A DNA stretch of 64,000 bases from contig NZ_JACXAB010000006.1 of NCBI RefSeq assembly GCF_014699075.1, positions 1 to 64,000 on the forward strand, written 5' to 3'. The notes beneath the pieces are model-generated. The model saw only the letters and a list, made by a program, of their open reading frames with translations. It had not been told where the DNA came from and did not search any database. Positions 50,685 through 59,384 of the stretch are shown piece by piece. Numbering within the stretch: the first letter of the stretch is position 1; every line of letters begins with the position of its first letter. Source of the DNA: Microvirga sp. GTDB taxonomy: Bacteria; Pseudomonadota; Alphaproteobacteria; Rhizobiales; Beijerinckiaceae. Made by a program: the position numbers and the translations under genes.

Positions 50685-50726
50685 ACAACAAACGATGTTC
50701 AACCATGTTGAACGTCTTATTGTTGC
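50685..50726. promoter_or_regulatory. Palindrome upstream of rlpA-like gene
   Basis: GTTCAAC (50697-50703) and GTTGAAC (50707-50713) flank CAT, and outer CAACAA (50685-50690) pairs with TTGTTG (50721-50726). The whole has near-perfect dyad symmetry over about 42 bp and lies 52 bp before the GTG start, where a regulator could bind at or downstream of the promoter. Confidence 0.5.
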
Positions 50727-50777
50727 CCCATTAGCCTCCATTTTGCACACCCAACACAACAAACAAGGGAATGCATC

Positions 50778-51167
50778 GTGGATCAACACAAGGTAACGCT
50801 CACACTCGTAAGTCTGTTCATCGCCGGATCGGCTTTCTTCTCTGCTCCTGTCGCGCAGGCTGAACCCGCAGAGACCTCCGGCAAGGTCATTCAGAGCGGT
50901 CCCGCCTCCTGGTACGGACCGGGCTTTCACGGACGCAAAACGGCGAGTGGCGAAACCTTCAACACCAACGAGATGACCGCCGCCCACCGCACCCTGCCCT
51001 TCGGCACGAAGGTGAAGGTGGTGAATAAGAAGACCGGCAAATCGGTGGTGGTGCGCATCAACGATCGCGGGCCTTACGCTCATGGCCGCGTGATCGACCT
51101 TTCGAAAGCCTCCGCGCAGGCGCTCGGGATCTCAGGCGTGGGATCCGTCACCCTGGCCCAGCTCTGA
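50778..51167 (+). CDS. Minimal RlpA-type septal-ring/lytic-transglycosylase-like protein
   Basis: A 129-residue exported double-psi beta-barrel protein. A signal peptide (LTLVSLFIAGSAFFSAPVAQ) is followed by the domain: GPASWYGPGFHGRKTASGE, TAAHRTLPFGTKVKV and INDRGPYAHGRVIDLSKASA. RlpA cleaves naked glycan strands at the division septum in other bacteria; here there is no SPOR domain, so septal targeting through that route is not expected. The start is GTG at 50778, with AAGGGA 10 bases upstream; the nearby ATG at 50771 is out of frame. Confidence 0.9.
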   Translation: MDQHKVTLTLVSLFIAGSAFFSAPVAQAEPAETSGKVIQSGPASWYGPGFHGRKTASGETFNTNEMTAAHRTLPFGTKVKVVNKKTGKSVVVRINDRGPYAHGRVIDLSKASAQALGISGVGSVTLAQL

Positions 51168-51319
51168 TTTTACCTGCCTTTTAGCCAAGTTCATTTCATC
51201 ACCTAATCATTGTCATCCATCCTGGCCGGAGCTTCCGGCCAGGATATTCATGGAACCGGGACGCCTTTCACCCGCTTTTCCCCAGTCACCTTTTCTTGAG
51301 AAGAGGCCTTAGGAAACGC

Positions 51320-52153
51320 ATGAAAACCGGCTGGCCGCTCGCAACGAAATCCGCTCTCGTGACCCTGCTGATGGCTGTGGGCTCCATGGCTGCGGCGCAA
51401 ACAGGACGCCCCTGGGTCGACCCTCCCGCAGGGGGCCAGGCGGCGCCATCCCCGGCGCCTGAACCTCAAGCTCCTGAACCCGTCAGGCCGGCTCCTGCCG
51501 CTCCGCAGCAGGCCGCCTCACCACCGCCGCCCGCACCCGCGGCACCACCGGCACAAACGGCCCAACCGCAGACTCCCGTTGTCCGGCCCGAGACGCCTGC
51601 GACCCGTCAGGCGCAGCAGCCTGAAGCGGCTCCCGCTCCACCTGCTCCGGCACCGGCCGCTCCCGCACCTGTGACGACCGCCCGGCCCAAGCAGGATCCC
51701 CCTGACGACAGGCGAGAGGCACGGGCCGACACGGCGAAGCGATTCGCCGTCGATTACCTCAATTCATGGTCGGCCCCCAACGACACCGCTCTCGAATCGA
51801 CGGCAGCCTTCTATGCGCCGCGTGTGCTCTTTCACGGGCGTGAGGTGTCGATGAAGCGATTGTTCGATGAGAAGCGCCGCTTCGTGAAGCGCTGGCCCGA
51901 ACGGGACTACCGCCCGCGCGAGGACGGGGTGGGCACAACGTGCAATCCGGCAGGCGAGGTCTGCACGGTCCACGCGGTGTTCGACTACACGGCGTCCCAT
52001 CCCAGGCGCCGGCGGGTCTCGCAAGGCACGGGCGCCCTGCAGCTCGTCGTTCATTTTATCGGCGACAGGCCCGTCATCGTTGCCGAACACAGCACGCTGC
52101 TCGGTCAGGAGCGCAAGCGAAATCTTGCCCTGGAGGGTGCCTCCAATGATTGA
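51320..52153 (+). CDS. Exported Pro/Ala-rich protein with C-terminal NTF2-like region
   Basis: A 277-residue protein. Residues 1-27 are a signal peptide (MKTGWPLATKSALVTLLMAV, cleavage near AAAQT). Residues 28 to about 135 are a Pro/Ala/Gln-rich linker likely to cross the cell-wall space. The C-terminal part (about 145-265; AKRFAVDYLNSWSAPNDTAL, FYAPRVLFHGREV, then HAVFDYTASHPRR) looks like an NTF2-like fold. AGGAAAC precedes the ATG. It overlaps the next gene by 8 bp, so the two probably work together. Function unknown. Confidence 0.8.
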   Translation: MKTGWPLATKSALVTLLMAVGSMAAAQTGRPWVDPPAGGQAAPSPAPEPQAPEPVRPAPAAPQQAASPPPPAPAAPPAQTAQPQTPVVRPETPATRQAQQPEAAPAPPAPAPAAPAPVTTARPKQDPPDDRREARADTAKRFAVDYLNSWSAPNDTALESTAAFYAPRVLFHGREVSMKRLFDEKRRFVKRWPERDYRPREDGVGTTCNPAGEVCTVHAVFDYTASHPRRRRVSQGTGALQLVVHFIGDRPVIVAEHSTLLGQERKRNLALEGASND

Positions 52154-53300
52154 TGAAACCACGACCCACGATTCTTCCGCAGATCCGCGCCGCAATTGGA
52201 ATCAGACGAGGGAGAGAATGCGCGAGGTCATCCATGCGGAGCTCGACAAGATCAACCCGACCGATGACGCCCGCCGTGCCCTGGAACTCATCATTGAATC
52301 CTCGCTGCGTCCGTCGGAGGTGGATGGAGCGCTGAAACTCACCGTCATCGACCAGGACGGCAAACCCCGGACGATCGCGAAGGACGGGCAGCAGAGAGAG
52401 TTCACCCTTCAGGATCTCCTGGAGGAACTGCGCGGCCGGTATGGCGTGCTGTTCAGGTCGGCCAAGTCCGATTCGGCCGACCGCGTGCACGCCGAGCAAC
52501 GCCCGGAAAAGCGTGAGAAGCCACAGCGGGACTGGCTCAAGCTGGACGACGGAGCACAGAAGCCCGAGGTCGAAGCGCCTCCAGTACGGGCAGAACCCGC
52601 TCCTCTTGAGAACCCTCCCCTCAGACAGCCACGCATTCACGACTGGTCCCGCAACCCATTGGCCAGCTTGCGCACCTCTCTGGCGCCAAAGCTCGGCTCG
52701 CGGAGTGAGGCCGGACAACCATCTGCCCCGGCAGCAGCCGAGCATGAGCAGGTTGTCTTTGGCGGGATGCGCACGCACTCCTGGGCACGGCCCGGCCTGG
52801 CGTTGGGCGCTGTTGCGCTCCTGGCACTTCTCGGCGTCGGTGCCCTGCTGTTCCAGGGAGAGGATGCACCCGCTCCGCAGGCCAGCGCGGCACAGCCCGC
52901 GCTGGCCAGCAATGAAACGGCCAGCACCCTTCAGGATCCCGAGCCCTCAACGACCGGCTCGACTGCGACGTCAGCGTCCCTTCGCGGGGTCCCGGACGTG
53001 ATCGACACGGCCACCCTGTCCCTCAAGGGAGAAGTGGTCCGTCTGTTCGGCGTCGAATGGGCTCCCGGCGGCGGCAAGCCGGAGGATCTGACCAGCTATC
53101 TTCAGGGCCGCGAGGTCGCCTGCGAGCCCGTGGGCTCCAACGATGTCTATCGGTGCCAGGTGGGCAATCAGGATCTGTCCCGGGTCGTGCTGTTCAACGG
53201 CGGCGGGCGCCCGACCAACGATGCGACGCCGGAGCTGAAGGCCGCAGCCGACAAGGCCCGCGAGGCCAAGATCGGCGTGTGGGGCAAGCAGCAGCCATGA
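52146..53300 (+). CDS. Membrane protein with degenerate nuclease-fold (SNase-like) C-terminus
   Basis: A 384-residue protein. The first ~220 residues are soluble, charged and probably cytoplasmic. A single membrane helix follows at about 217-238 (LALGAVALLALLGVGALLF). The periplasmic C-terminal region begins near residue 285; VVRLFGVEWAPGG, LQGREVACEPVGSNDVYRCQ and AREAKIGVWG echo the thermonuclease (TNase) fold. The active-site arginines and metal-binding aspartates of true nucleases are not evident, so it is probably a binding module. The ATG overlaps the end of the preceding gene by 8 bp. A strong hairpin follows it. Function unknown. Confidence 0.8.
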   Translation: MIDETTTHDSSADPRRNWNQTRERMREVIHAELDKINPTDDARRALELIIESSLRPSEVDGALKLTVIDQDGKPRTIAKDGQQREFTLQDLLEELRGRYGVLFRSAKSDSADRVHAEQRPEKREKPQRDWLKLDDGAQKPEVEAPPVRAEPAPLENPPLRQPRIHDWSRNPLASLRTSLAPKLGSRSEAGQPSAPAAAEHEQVVFGGMRTHSWARPGLALGAVALLALLGVGALLFQGEDAPAPQASAAQPALASNETASTLQDPEPSTTGSTATSASLRGVPDVIDTATLSLKGEVVRLFGVEWAPGGGKPEDLTSYLQGREVACEPVGSNDVYRCQVGNQDLSRVVLFNGGGRPTNDATPELKAAADKAREAKIGVWGKQQP

Positions 53301-53303
53301 AAA

Positions 53304-53328
53304 AGCGGCCCCGTCAGGCGGGGCCGCT
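53304..53328 (-). terminator. Terminator of the min operon (possibly bidirectional)
   Basis: AGCGGCCCCG and CGGGGCCGCT form a perfect 10-bp stem with a 5-base loop. On the minus strand the stem is followed by TTTTT, a classic rho-independent terminator for minCDE. On the plus strand it may end the membrane-module transcript, with a weaker tail. Confidence 0.85.
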
Positions 53329-53349
53329 CATCCTTTATGACACTGCATC

Positions 53350-53613
53350 TCAGGCGCGCGCGGCGACCGGAGCAGGGATCTCGATCTCGATCTCAAGGGT
53401 CGAGATATCCGAATCACGGTTCATCTTCACCTGAACGTTGTCCTGCTCCACCATTACGTGGCGGCGGACGACGGCCAGGATCTCCTCCCGCAGTTGGGCG
53501 ACGAGGTCGGGCTTGCCTCCGACGATGCCGCGTTCGTGCGCCAGCAGGATCTGCAGGCGCTCGCGCGCCACAGGCGCGGAGGTGCGCCGGTTGAAGAAGC
53601 TCAGGAGATTCAT
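53350..53613 (-). CDS. minE: Cell-division topological specificity factor MinE
   Basis: An 87-residue MinE. The N-terminal segment [20 protein letters not shown] is the membrane-binding and MinD-contacting part, with the following [10 protein letters not shown] fold strand. The C-terminal dimerisation region includes [20 protein letters not shown]. MinE drives MinD off the membrane, placing the division site at mid-cell. It overlaps minD by 4 bp and ends at the operon terminator. Confidence 0.95.
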   Translation of the reverse strand: MNLLSFFNRRTSAPVARERLQILLAHERGIVGGKPDLVAQLREEILAVVRRHVMVEQDNVQVKMNRDSDISTLEIEIEIPAPVAARA

Positions 53614-54425
53614 GCAGCCCTCCGTCCGAACAACTTGCCGAACAGGCCCTTCTTGTCGGTGGGGATCGTGAGTTCGACGGTTTCGCCCTTGAGCCGGCGC
53701 ACGGCATCGAAATAGGCCCGGCCCGGCGCGCTGGCAGGATTGTTGAGCGTCACCGGCGAGCCGACATTCGACGCCCGCAGAACCTCTTCGCTCTCAGGGA
53801 TGATGCCGATGAGCGGGATGGAGAGGATCTCCAGCACGTCGTCCACTTTCAGCATCTCGCCGCGCTCGGCACGAACGGGGTCGTAGCGGGTGAGCAGCAG
53901 GTGCTTCTCGATCCGCCCGCCCTTCTCGGCCAGCTCCGTCTTGGAATCGAGGAGGCCGATGATGCGGTCGGAGTCGCGCACGGACGACACTTCCGGGTTC
54001 GTCACGACCACGGCCACATCCGCATGGCGCATGGCCATCGTGGCGCCGCGCTCGATGCCGGCCGGGCTGTCGCAGATGATCCAGTCGAACTTCTGGCGCA
54101 GCTCGTCGAGAACGCGGGCGACGCCCTCTTCCGTCAGCGCGTCCTTGTCGCGGGTCTGCGACGCGGGAAGCAGCGACAGGTTTTCGAGCCGCTTGTCGCG
54201 GATGAGCGCCTGGTTGAGCTTCGCATCGCCCTGCACCACGTTGATGAGATCGAACACCACGCGGCGCTCGGCTCCCATCACGAGATCCAGATTGCGCAGG
54301 CCGACGTCGAAGTCGATGACCACGACCTTGTCGCCGCCATGCGCCAGAGCCGCGCCTAGAGCTGCCGAAGACGTTGTCTTGCCAACGCCACCCTTGCCGG
54401 AAGTTACGACCAAGACTTTGGCCAT
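53610..54425 (-). CDS. minD: Septum-site determining ATPase MinD
   Basis: A 271-residue ParA/MinD-type ATPase. The deviant Walker A KGGVGKT is at residues 11-17, followed by [16 protein letters not shown] with the switch I region, and [10 protein letters not shown] as switch II. A C-terminal amphipathic helix ([12 protein letters not shown]) targets it to membrane phospholipid. It recruits MinC and is released by MinE. I place the start at 54425, since the residues from 54446 (MRERETT) are not part of the family N-terminus. Confidence 0.96.
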   Translation of the reverse strand: MAKVLVVTSGKGGVGKTTSSAALGAALAHGGDKVVVIDFDVGLRNLDLVMGAERRVVFDLINVVQGDAKLNQALIRDKRLENLSLLPASQTRDKDALTEEGVARVLDELRQKFDWIICDSPAGIERGATMAMRHADVAVVVTNPEVSSVRDSDRIIGLLDSKTELAEKGGRIEKHLLLTRYDPVRAERGEMLKVDDVLEILSIPLIGIIPESEEVLRASNVGSPVTLNNPASAPGRAYFDAVRRLKGETVELTIPTDKKGLFGKLFGRRAA

Positions 54426-54442
54426 TGTCGTCTCTCTTTCTC

Positions 54443-55165
54443 TCAATCCATTGTTTTCAGGATGATGGAATCGCCATCCAGGTTCACTTGCACAGGCTGA
54501 CCGAGGAACTTGCCGCCGAGATCGTCAGCGGTCTTGTAGAGTCCATCGATCGCAATCAATTCGGCTTCGAACTTGCGGCAGAAGATGCGGGCCTTGCCGT
54601 TGCCCGTGCAGCCCGCGATGGCGCGGCCGCGCAAGCTACCGTATACGTGGATCGAGCCGCCCGCGACGATCTCCGAGCCCGAGGCGACGGAGCCCAGAAC
54701 CGTCACATCGCCTTCGGGATGAAGGATCGATTGGCCCGACCGCACGGAGCCCTCGATGAGGAGCGACTTCTCCGGTACGGGAGCGTCCGCAAAGGGCGAG
54801 CCCGCGGCGGCGATGGCCGCATTGGCCGCGTCCGGCACGTCGATCTCGCCCGTGGGCTTTCCGCCGCTGATCTGCGGCGGCATGTCGGCATCGACGTTTT
54901 CGGGCGCTGCTCCCTCAAGCCCGATGACGCGGATGTTGCGCATCTTGAAGGCCGCCAGCAGAAACTTCAGCTCGGACTTCGAGGGCTTCAGGGACGAGAC
55001 GTCGGCAATGATGGGACGCCCGGTGAAAAATCCGGGGGACCGCTCCGAGACGGCATCGAGATCCTCGAGCCAGTCCCTCAGCGGCACTTCGGGCGCGAGG
55101 ACCAGGGCCATGAAGGACCTGCCGCGGAAGCGAAGAGACGGGCGATTTCGAACGGCAATGGTCAC
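54443..55165 (-). CDS. minC: Septum-site determining protein MinC
   Basis: A 240-residue FtsZ-assembly inhibitor. The N-terminal domain (about residues 10-110) carries FMALVLAPEVPLRDWLEDLD, and the C-terminal right-handed beta-helix (about 125-230) shows the family pattern VRSGQSILHPEGDVTVLGSV, then ASGSEIVAGGSIHVYGSLRG. The C-terminal domain contacts MinD and FtsZ. It is the first gene of minCDE, 17 bp ahead of minD. The gap at 55166-55548 should hold its promoter. Confidence 0.94.
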   Translation of the reverse strand: MTIAVRNRPSLRFRGRSFMALVLAPEVPLRDWLEDLDAVSERSPGFFTGRPIIADVSSLKPSKSELKFLLAAFKMRNIRVIGLEGAAPENVDADMPPQISGGKPTGEIDVPDAANAAIAAAGSPFADAPVPEKSLLIEGSVRSGQSILHPEGDVTVLGSVASGSEIVAGGSIHVYGSLRGRAIAGCTGNGKARIFCRKFEAELIAIDGLYKTADDLGGKFLGQPVQVNLDGDSIILKTMD

Positions 55166-55548
55166 GGGAGTTCAGATTCCTTTAATGCCCTATGATTTCG
55201 ACCGCTTATGGTTAACGGACGGTTAAAGGGAGCGCCGGGCGCTCATAAATTTCTTAATGCCGCAGCCGATCCGCCGCGATGCCCGATCCGCAAACCTAGA
55301 CAGGGTGATAAGAAATTCAGCTTCCACAAGGAATATAAAGATAAAACCTATCTCTTTTTGATTATTCTCTATCACTTCATGAGTACTAATCCGGACGCTA
55401 AGCACGATTGACCATGGGTTACATGAGCATACGATGACCGTTCTTTCGTTTCGTTATTCTTTGTCTCTAACTTCATTTCATTCATCAGTCCTGAAAACGA
55501 AACGATCGAAGCGACAACAGCCACAAGGCACCTCCGGGGAGGACAAGA
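55166..55548. promoter_or_regulatory. AT-rich divergent promoter region (minC / TAXI-type gene)
   Basis: 383 bp without a convincing gene between minC (left) and the TAXI-type gene (right). It is clearly AT-rich for this genome, with TTAACGGACGGTTAA near 55211 and a palindrome GAGCGCCGGGCGCTC (55228-55242). AAGGAATATAAAGATAAAAC and a long TTC/TTT-rich stretch follow further right. Promoters in both directions are expected; I cannot place them exactly. Confidence 0.5.
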
Positions 55549-56712
55549 ATGTCGGGTCGGGTTTCGGTTTTTTCTTCCATCTGCCATCGCGTCGGGGCTT
55601 CCTTTGCCCAAGCCGCCGCCGTGGCGGCTTTCCTCGTGTCCGGTCTGACCGTCGCATCGGCTCAGACAGCGCCAGACTTCAACCCGTCCCGTGCCAATGC
55701 AGGCACGCTCGGCGTCATCTCCGGCGGCGCGGACGGCACCTACATCCGCATCGCGGCGGATCTTGCCAACGTGCTCGACGGCGAGGAGTTGCGCGTGCTG
55801 CCGATGATCGGCCGTGGCTCCCTGCAGAACCTGCGCGACATCATGTTCCTGCGCGGCGTCGATATCGGCATCGTGCAGATGGATGCCCGCGAACAGCTCA
55901 AGGCGGAAAAGCTCCAGGACAGCGCGGTCCGGCGCCTGCGCTTCATCACCCGCCTCTACAACGAGGAGGTTCACATCATCGCCAGCCGGCAGATCACGGA
56001 CATCCGGCAGCTCAATGGTCAGAAGGTCAATATCGACAAGGCCGGCAGCGGCACCAACCTGACCTCGCGCCTCATCTTCGAGAAGCTCGGCATCAAGCCC
56101 GAGGTCACGACCTTCGACCAGGCGTCGTCCTATGCGAAGCTCAAGTCCGGCGAGATCCAGGCCGCCGTCTACGTGGCCGGACGTCCGGTGCGCGCCATCG
56201 CGGAATTCCAGACCGATGGGCGCTTCCATCTTCTGCCGATCCCGTTCGAAGGTGAGATTGCCGAGAGCTACTTCCCGGCGCGCTTTGCCAATTCCGACTA
56301 TCCCCAGCTCGTCGATGCGGCCAAGCCGGTTGAGACCCTGGCCGTCGGCAGCCTGCTTGCCGTGTTCAACTGGCCGGAGAACTCCGACCGCTACAATCGC
56401 GTGAAACGCTTCGTGGATGCGTTCTTCACCCGGTTTGACGAATTCCTGCAGCCCGGACGGCACCCGAAATGGAAGGAGGTCAATCTTGCGGCCGACGTGC
56501 CCGGATGGGAGCGCGTCAAGCCGGCGCAGGATTGGCTCGATCGTTCCGTCGCAGCCCGCACCTCCTCTCCCCAGGTTCAGAGCTTCGAGTTCTTCATGAA
56601 CAACCGGGGGATCAACGTCTCCGCGCAGGAACGTGAAGTTCTGTTCCGCGAGTTTCTGGCCTGGCAGGGCGATCGGGAGCGGGCGCTCCGGAAGGCGAAC
56701 CGGCAGGACTGA
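55549..56712 (+). CDS. TAXI-family solute-binding protein
   Basis: A 387-residue exported protein of the TRAP-associated extracytoplasmic immunogenic (TAXI) type. A signal peptide occupies about residues 1-40 (FAQAAAVAAFLVSGLTVASA). The mature part begins with GTLGVISGGADGTYIRIAAD, typical for TAXI, and contains LRFITRLYNEEVHIIA and GQKVNIDKAGSGTNLTSR. Such proteins capture small organic anions for TRAP transporters. No TRAP permease gene is nearby, so it may serve a distant permease or have another function. GGGGAGGACAAGA is the ribosome binding site. Confidence 0.88.
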   Translation: MSGRVSVFSSICHRVGASFAQAAAVAAFLVSGLTVASAQTAPDFNPSRANAGTLGVISGGADGTYIRIAADLANVLDGEELRVLPMIGRGSLQNLRDIMFLRGVDIGIVQMDAREQLKAEKLQDSAVRRLRFITRLYNEEVHIIASRQITDIRQLNGQKVNIDKAGSGTNLTSRLIFEKLGIKPEVTTFDQASSYAKLKSGEIQAAVYVAGRPVRAIAEFQTDGRFHLLPIPFEGEIAESYFPARFANSDYPQLVDAAKPVETLAVGSLLAVFNWPENSDRYNRVKRFVDAFFTRFDEFLQPGRHPKWKEVNLAADVPGWERVKPAQDWLDRSVAARTSSPQVQSFEFFMNNRGINVSAQEREVLFREFLAWQGDRERALRKANRQD

Positions 56713-56781
56713 CGCCACAGGCAGGACCCAAGGCCGAAGGCTGCTCCTCAAGCCTTCGGCGATAACAACAGGAGGTCCGAA

Positions 56782-58308
56782 ATGATTAGGTACACATCAT
56801 CTGGATCAAGATTATTCATCGCTGAATTGCTCACCACGACATTTCTCGGCCTCGCACTTCTCACTCCTGCGGCCGCACAGGATCCATCCCGCGTCACACC
56901 TGACATAGAGGCGGCGGGCAACCCGCTCGATAGTGCCGTCGCGCAAAGTGACCTGCAGAAATTTCTTCCGCTGCTGCTGACCTCCGCAGACCGGCGCAGG
57001 CTTGCGGCCGATCTCGAAACCTCCATTCGCAAAGGTAACCTGAAGGCGGCCGAAGCGAGCCTCAACACAGCCATCGAGGTCGGCACCCTGGCCATCGTTC
57101 TCTCCGACCATCTCAGCAGTCCGAACCTGCTCAAAGCGCTGCAGGACCTCAAAGTTCAAGCTTCTGCCGATTCAGCACCCGTGGCGGATGCTCCTGCGGC
57201 GGGCCTGCCGGTAGCCTGCATGACTGCGACGGAGATCAGCAGTGCCAACCTGGCCGAGCTCCAGCAGGCCCTCGAGCAGGAACGGTCCTATGGGGGCATG
57301 ATTTCGCAGACCCTGACGGCTCTGATGCAGGAGCACAACGCCCTTGCTGCGCGGCTCGAATCCGAAACGGCCTCTCACGACATCAAATCGTCCGAGATGC
57401 AGCAAGCCCTGCAGCAGGAGCAGGAGCGAAGCATAACGTTCAGGCAGGAACTGCAAAGGCTTCAGGAGGAGTACCAGACCCTGCAGGCGGCGAAGGAGCA
57501 GGTTGCCGCTCAGGCGGGCATCGCCGCTTCGAACAATCGCGTGCGGCAGGAGCGCGAACGACTTGATCTGGCGGAGCGCCAGCTCGCGAGCACTCTCAAG
57601 GAGCTGCGCGAGTTGCAGGGTCTCAAGGACCAAATCGTGGTGTCGACGACATCCCGGATGGCCGAGCTGGAGAAGGCTCTGGCGCGCGCTCAAATCCGTG
57701 GCGATGTGCTGACGCAGGAACTGACTGCGGCGAGCGATGAACTACGCGCCGTCAAAGAGCCCCGGCAACCGGGCCCCGCTCCTGTGATGTTCCGGCTTGC
57801 GTCCACAGGCGCGGAGCCTCCCTTGGGCGCGGCGCCCGTGGAGGCTGCTCCTGCTCCGGCCGCTCAAGCAAGCCTGCAGCCATCCGAGCGCCCGCCGGCT
57901 GCGCAGGACGCCACATCGTCATTGCCCGCCGCCAGGGCTCCCGCTCCCGTGGTCGTCGCGGCCTTGCCGGACAGCATCTCACCCTTGCCCATGGGGAGCG
58001 TGCCGCTCGGAGGCGAGACCTCGGTCAAGGCCGAACCCGCCAAGGCGGACGACCGGCTCGTCTCCCGCGGTGAGGAGCTCTTGAGCAAGGGAGACGTGAG
58101 CGGCGCACGTCTCGTTCTCGAACGTGCACTTGCGAGCGGTCACGCCCGCGCGGCTTTCCTGCTGGCAGAAACCTTCGATCCCAACACGCTCTCAAAACTC
58201 GGCGCGCTGGGCCTCAAGGGTGATGCGGCGAAGGCGCGGGAACTCTACACGCAGGCACAGGCCTTAGGCATGGCCCAGGCACGAGACCGGCTGGAGGCTT
58301 TGCGGTAA
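56782..58308 (+). CDS. Exported coiled-coil protein with C-terminal Sel1-like repeats
   Basis: A 508-residue protein. An N-terminal signal (FIAELLTTTFLGLALLTPAA, cleavage near AAAQ) is followed by a helical region, then a long coiled coil at about 155-315 (QALQQEQERSITFRQELQRL, then LAERQLASTLKELRELQ). A Pro/Ala-rich linker at about 325-420 follows. The last ~80 residues (GEELLSKGDVSGARLVLERA, AFLLAETFDPNTL, AKARELYTQAQALG) match Sel1-type repeats. AGGAGG precedes the ATG. It starts 69 bp after the TAXI-type gene, so the two probably share a transcript. Function unknown; a periplasmic scaffold is possible. Confidence 0.8.
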   Translation: MIRYTSSGSRLFIAELLTTTFLGLALLTPAAAQDPSRVTPDIEAAGNPLDSAVAQSDLQKFLPLLLTSADRRRLAADLETSIRKGNLKAAEASLNTAIEVGTLAIVLSDHLSSPNLLKALQDLKVQASADSAPVADAPAAGLPVACMTATEISSANLAELQQALEQERSYGGMISQTLTALMQEHNALAARLESETASHDIKSSEMQQALQQEQERSITFRQELQRLQEEYQTLQAAKEQVAAQAGIAASNNRVRQERERLDLAERQLASTLKELRELQGLKDQIVVSTTSRMAELEKALARAQIRGDVLTQELTAASDELRAVKEPRQPGPAPVMFRLASTGAEPPLGAAPVEAAPAPAAQASLQPSERPPAAQDATSSLPAARAPAPVVVAALPDSISPLPMGSVPLGGETSVKAEPAKADDRLVSRGEELLSKGDVSGARLVLERALASGHARAAFLLAETFDPNTLSKLGALGLKGDAAKARELYTQAQALGMAQARDRLEALR

Positions 58309-58336
58309 CGCAGGAAGGCGGCTGAGTGTCCGGGCC

Positions 58337-58594
58337 TTAGAATGGCACCCACTCGCCGCCCTCGGTCAGCGAGTCCACGGCGCGCTCTAGGGCGGTGCCC
58401 GCATCGAGCAGTTGCTGCGCCGTCTGCTGGATCTGCAAGGGGGAGCCGGGCAGCCCTGCCACATGCTCCGTCAGGTCTCGCACCCGCTCGATCAGTTCGA
58501 TGAGATCGGCCGCGAGCGCAACCCTTTCCTCCGCTGCCGCATGAGCGGGCCGGCCTGGCTTAAGGCGGGGAGCGAGAGGGATCACGTTCGACAT
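58337..58594 (-). CDS. Small helical hypothetical protein
   Basis: An 85-residue protein from the ATG at 58594, with a basic N-terminus (MSNVIPLAPRLKPGRP) and a helical body including LAADLIELIERVRDLTEHV and LQIQQTAQQLLDAGTALERA, acidic at the end (EGGEWVPF). It has neither signal peptide nor membrane helix. The frame is open further upstream to 58765 but that part lies under the promoter of the divergent XRE gene. No family recognised. Confidence 0.6.
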   Translation of the reverse strand: MSNVIPLAPRLKPGRPAHAAAEERVALAADLIELIERVRDLTEHVAGLPGSPLQIQQTAQQLLDAGTALERAVDSLTEGGEWVPF

Positions 58595-58739
58595 GGGGTG
58601 AAAGTCTTCTTTTGTTCTGCCGAGGGCAATGGACTGCCCCCGCGTGATCCACAGCAAACCGCAGCCATAAAGCCTGCCAAGCTGTCTGACGACTCCTTTT
58701 TCCCTAGGAGCGGCTTCCCAGAAGCTTTGGTCGCACAGC

Positions 58740-58774
58740 TTGACTCCAGTATTTTGGAACTGCATTCTAGTTTA
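58740..58774 (+). promoter_or_regulatory. Probable promoter of the XRE-cupin gene, leaderless
   Basis: TTGACT (58740-58745) and CATTCT (58763-58768) are 17 bases apart. The expected transcription start lies at the A of the ATG at 58775, and there is no ribosome binding site in between. This suggests a leaderless mRNA. Confidence 0.4.
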
Positions 58775-59374
58775 ATGGATGAGACTTCCACCATCAGCAC
58801 CCATCTGGCCGTTCGCCTGCGCGACCTGCGTGCGGGAGCAGGCATGACACTCGACGGGCTTGCCGAGCGTACGGGGGTCAGCCGCTCCATGATCTCCCTC
58901 ATCGAGCGCGGCGAGAGCAGCCCGACGGCAGCCGTTCTCGACAAGCTTGCCGCGGGCCTCGGCGTCACCTTGGCGTCGCTTTTTGCGGGGCAGGAGAGCG
59001 CCGCCGCCTCTCCCCTGTCGCGGCGCGGGGATCAACCGGTGTGGCGGGACCCGGAGAGCGGCTATATCCGGCGCAATCTTTCCGCGCCGGGCTACCCTTC
59101 CCCGGTCGAACTGGTGGAGGTGGTGCTCCCGCCCGGTGCGCGGGTGGCCTATGACACGGGACGCCGGGCCGCCGCCGTTCATCAGCAGATCTGGATCATT
59201 GAGGGAACCATCACGCTCACCCTGGGCGAGGAGACTTACTCCCTCGGCACCGGCGACTGCCTCTCCATGCGGCTCGACCGGCCAATCGCTTTTCGCAACT
59301 CCACCGATGCCCCTGCCCGCTACCTGGTGGCGCTCGCCACCGATCCGCATGCCGCTCACAACCTTTATCGATGA
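58775..59374 (+). CDS. XRE-family regulator with C-terminal cupin domain
   Basis: A 199-residue regulator. The HTH_3 domain is at about residues 11-65 (LRAGAGMTLDGLAERTGVS, then RSMISLIERGESSPTAAVL). The cupin domain is about 105-190 (RVAYDTGRRAAAVHQQIWII, then TITLTLGEETYSLGTGDCLSM). This combination is common in small-molecule-sensing repressors/activators. The start is inferred at 58775 since the upstream open frame crosses the probable promoter. It ends 10 bp before the GNAT gene in the same direction and very likely shares its operon. Confidence 0.88.
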   Translation: MDETSTISTHLAVRLRDLRAGAGMTLDGLAERTGVSRSMISLIERGESSPTAAVLDKLAAGLGVTLASLFAGQESAAASPLSRRGDQPVWRDPESGYIRRNLSAPGYPSPVELVEVVLPPGARVAYDTGRRAAAVHQQIWIIEGTITLTLGEETYSLGTGDCLSMRLDRPIAFRNSTDAPARYLVALATDPHAAHNLYR

Positions 59375-59384
59375 GACAGCGCCT

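Noticed and set aside
55208..55411. 67-codon open frame between minC and the TAXI-type gene
   Set aside because: No ribosome binding site, odd Lys/Pro-rich composition, and it lies in an AT-rich promoter region.
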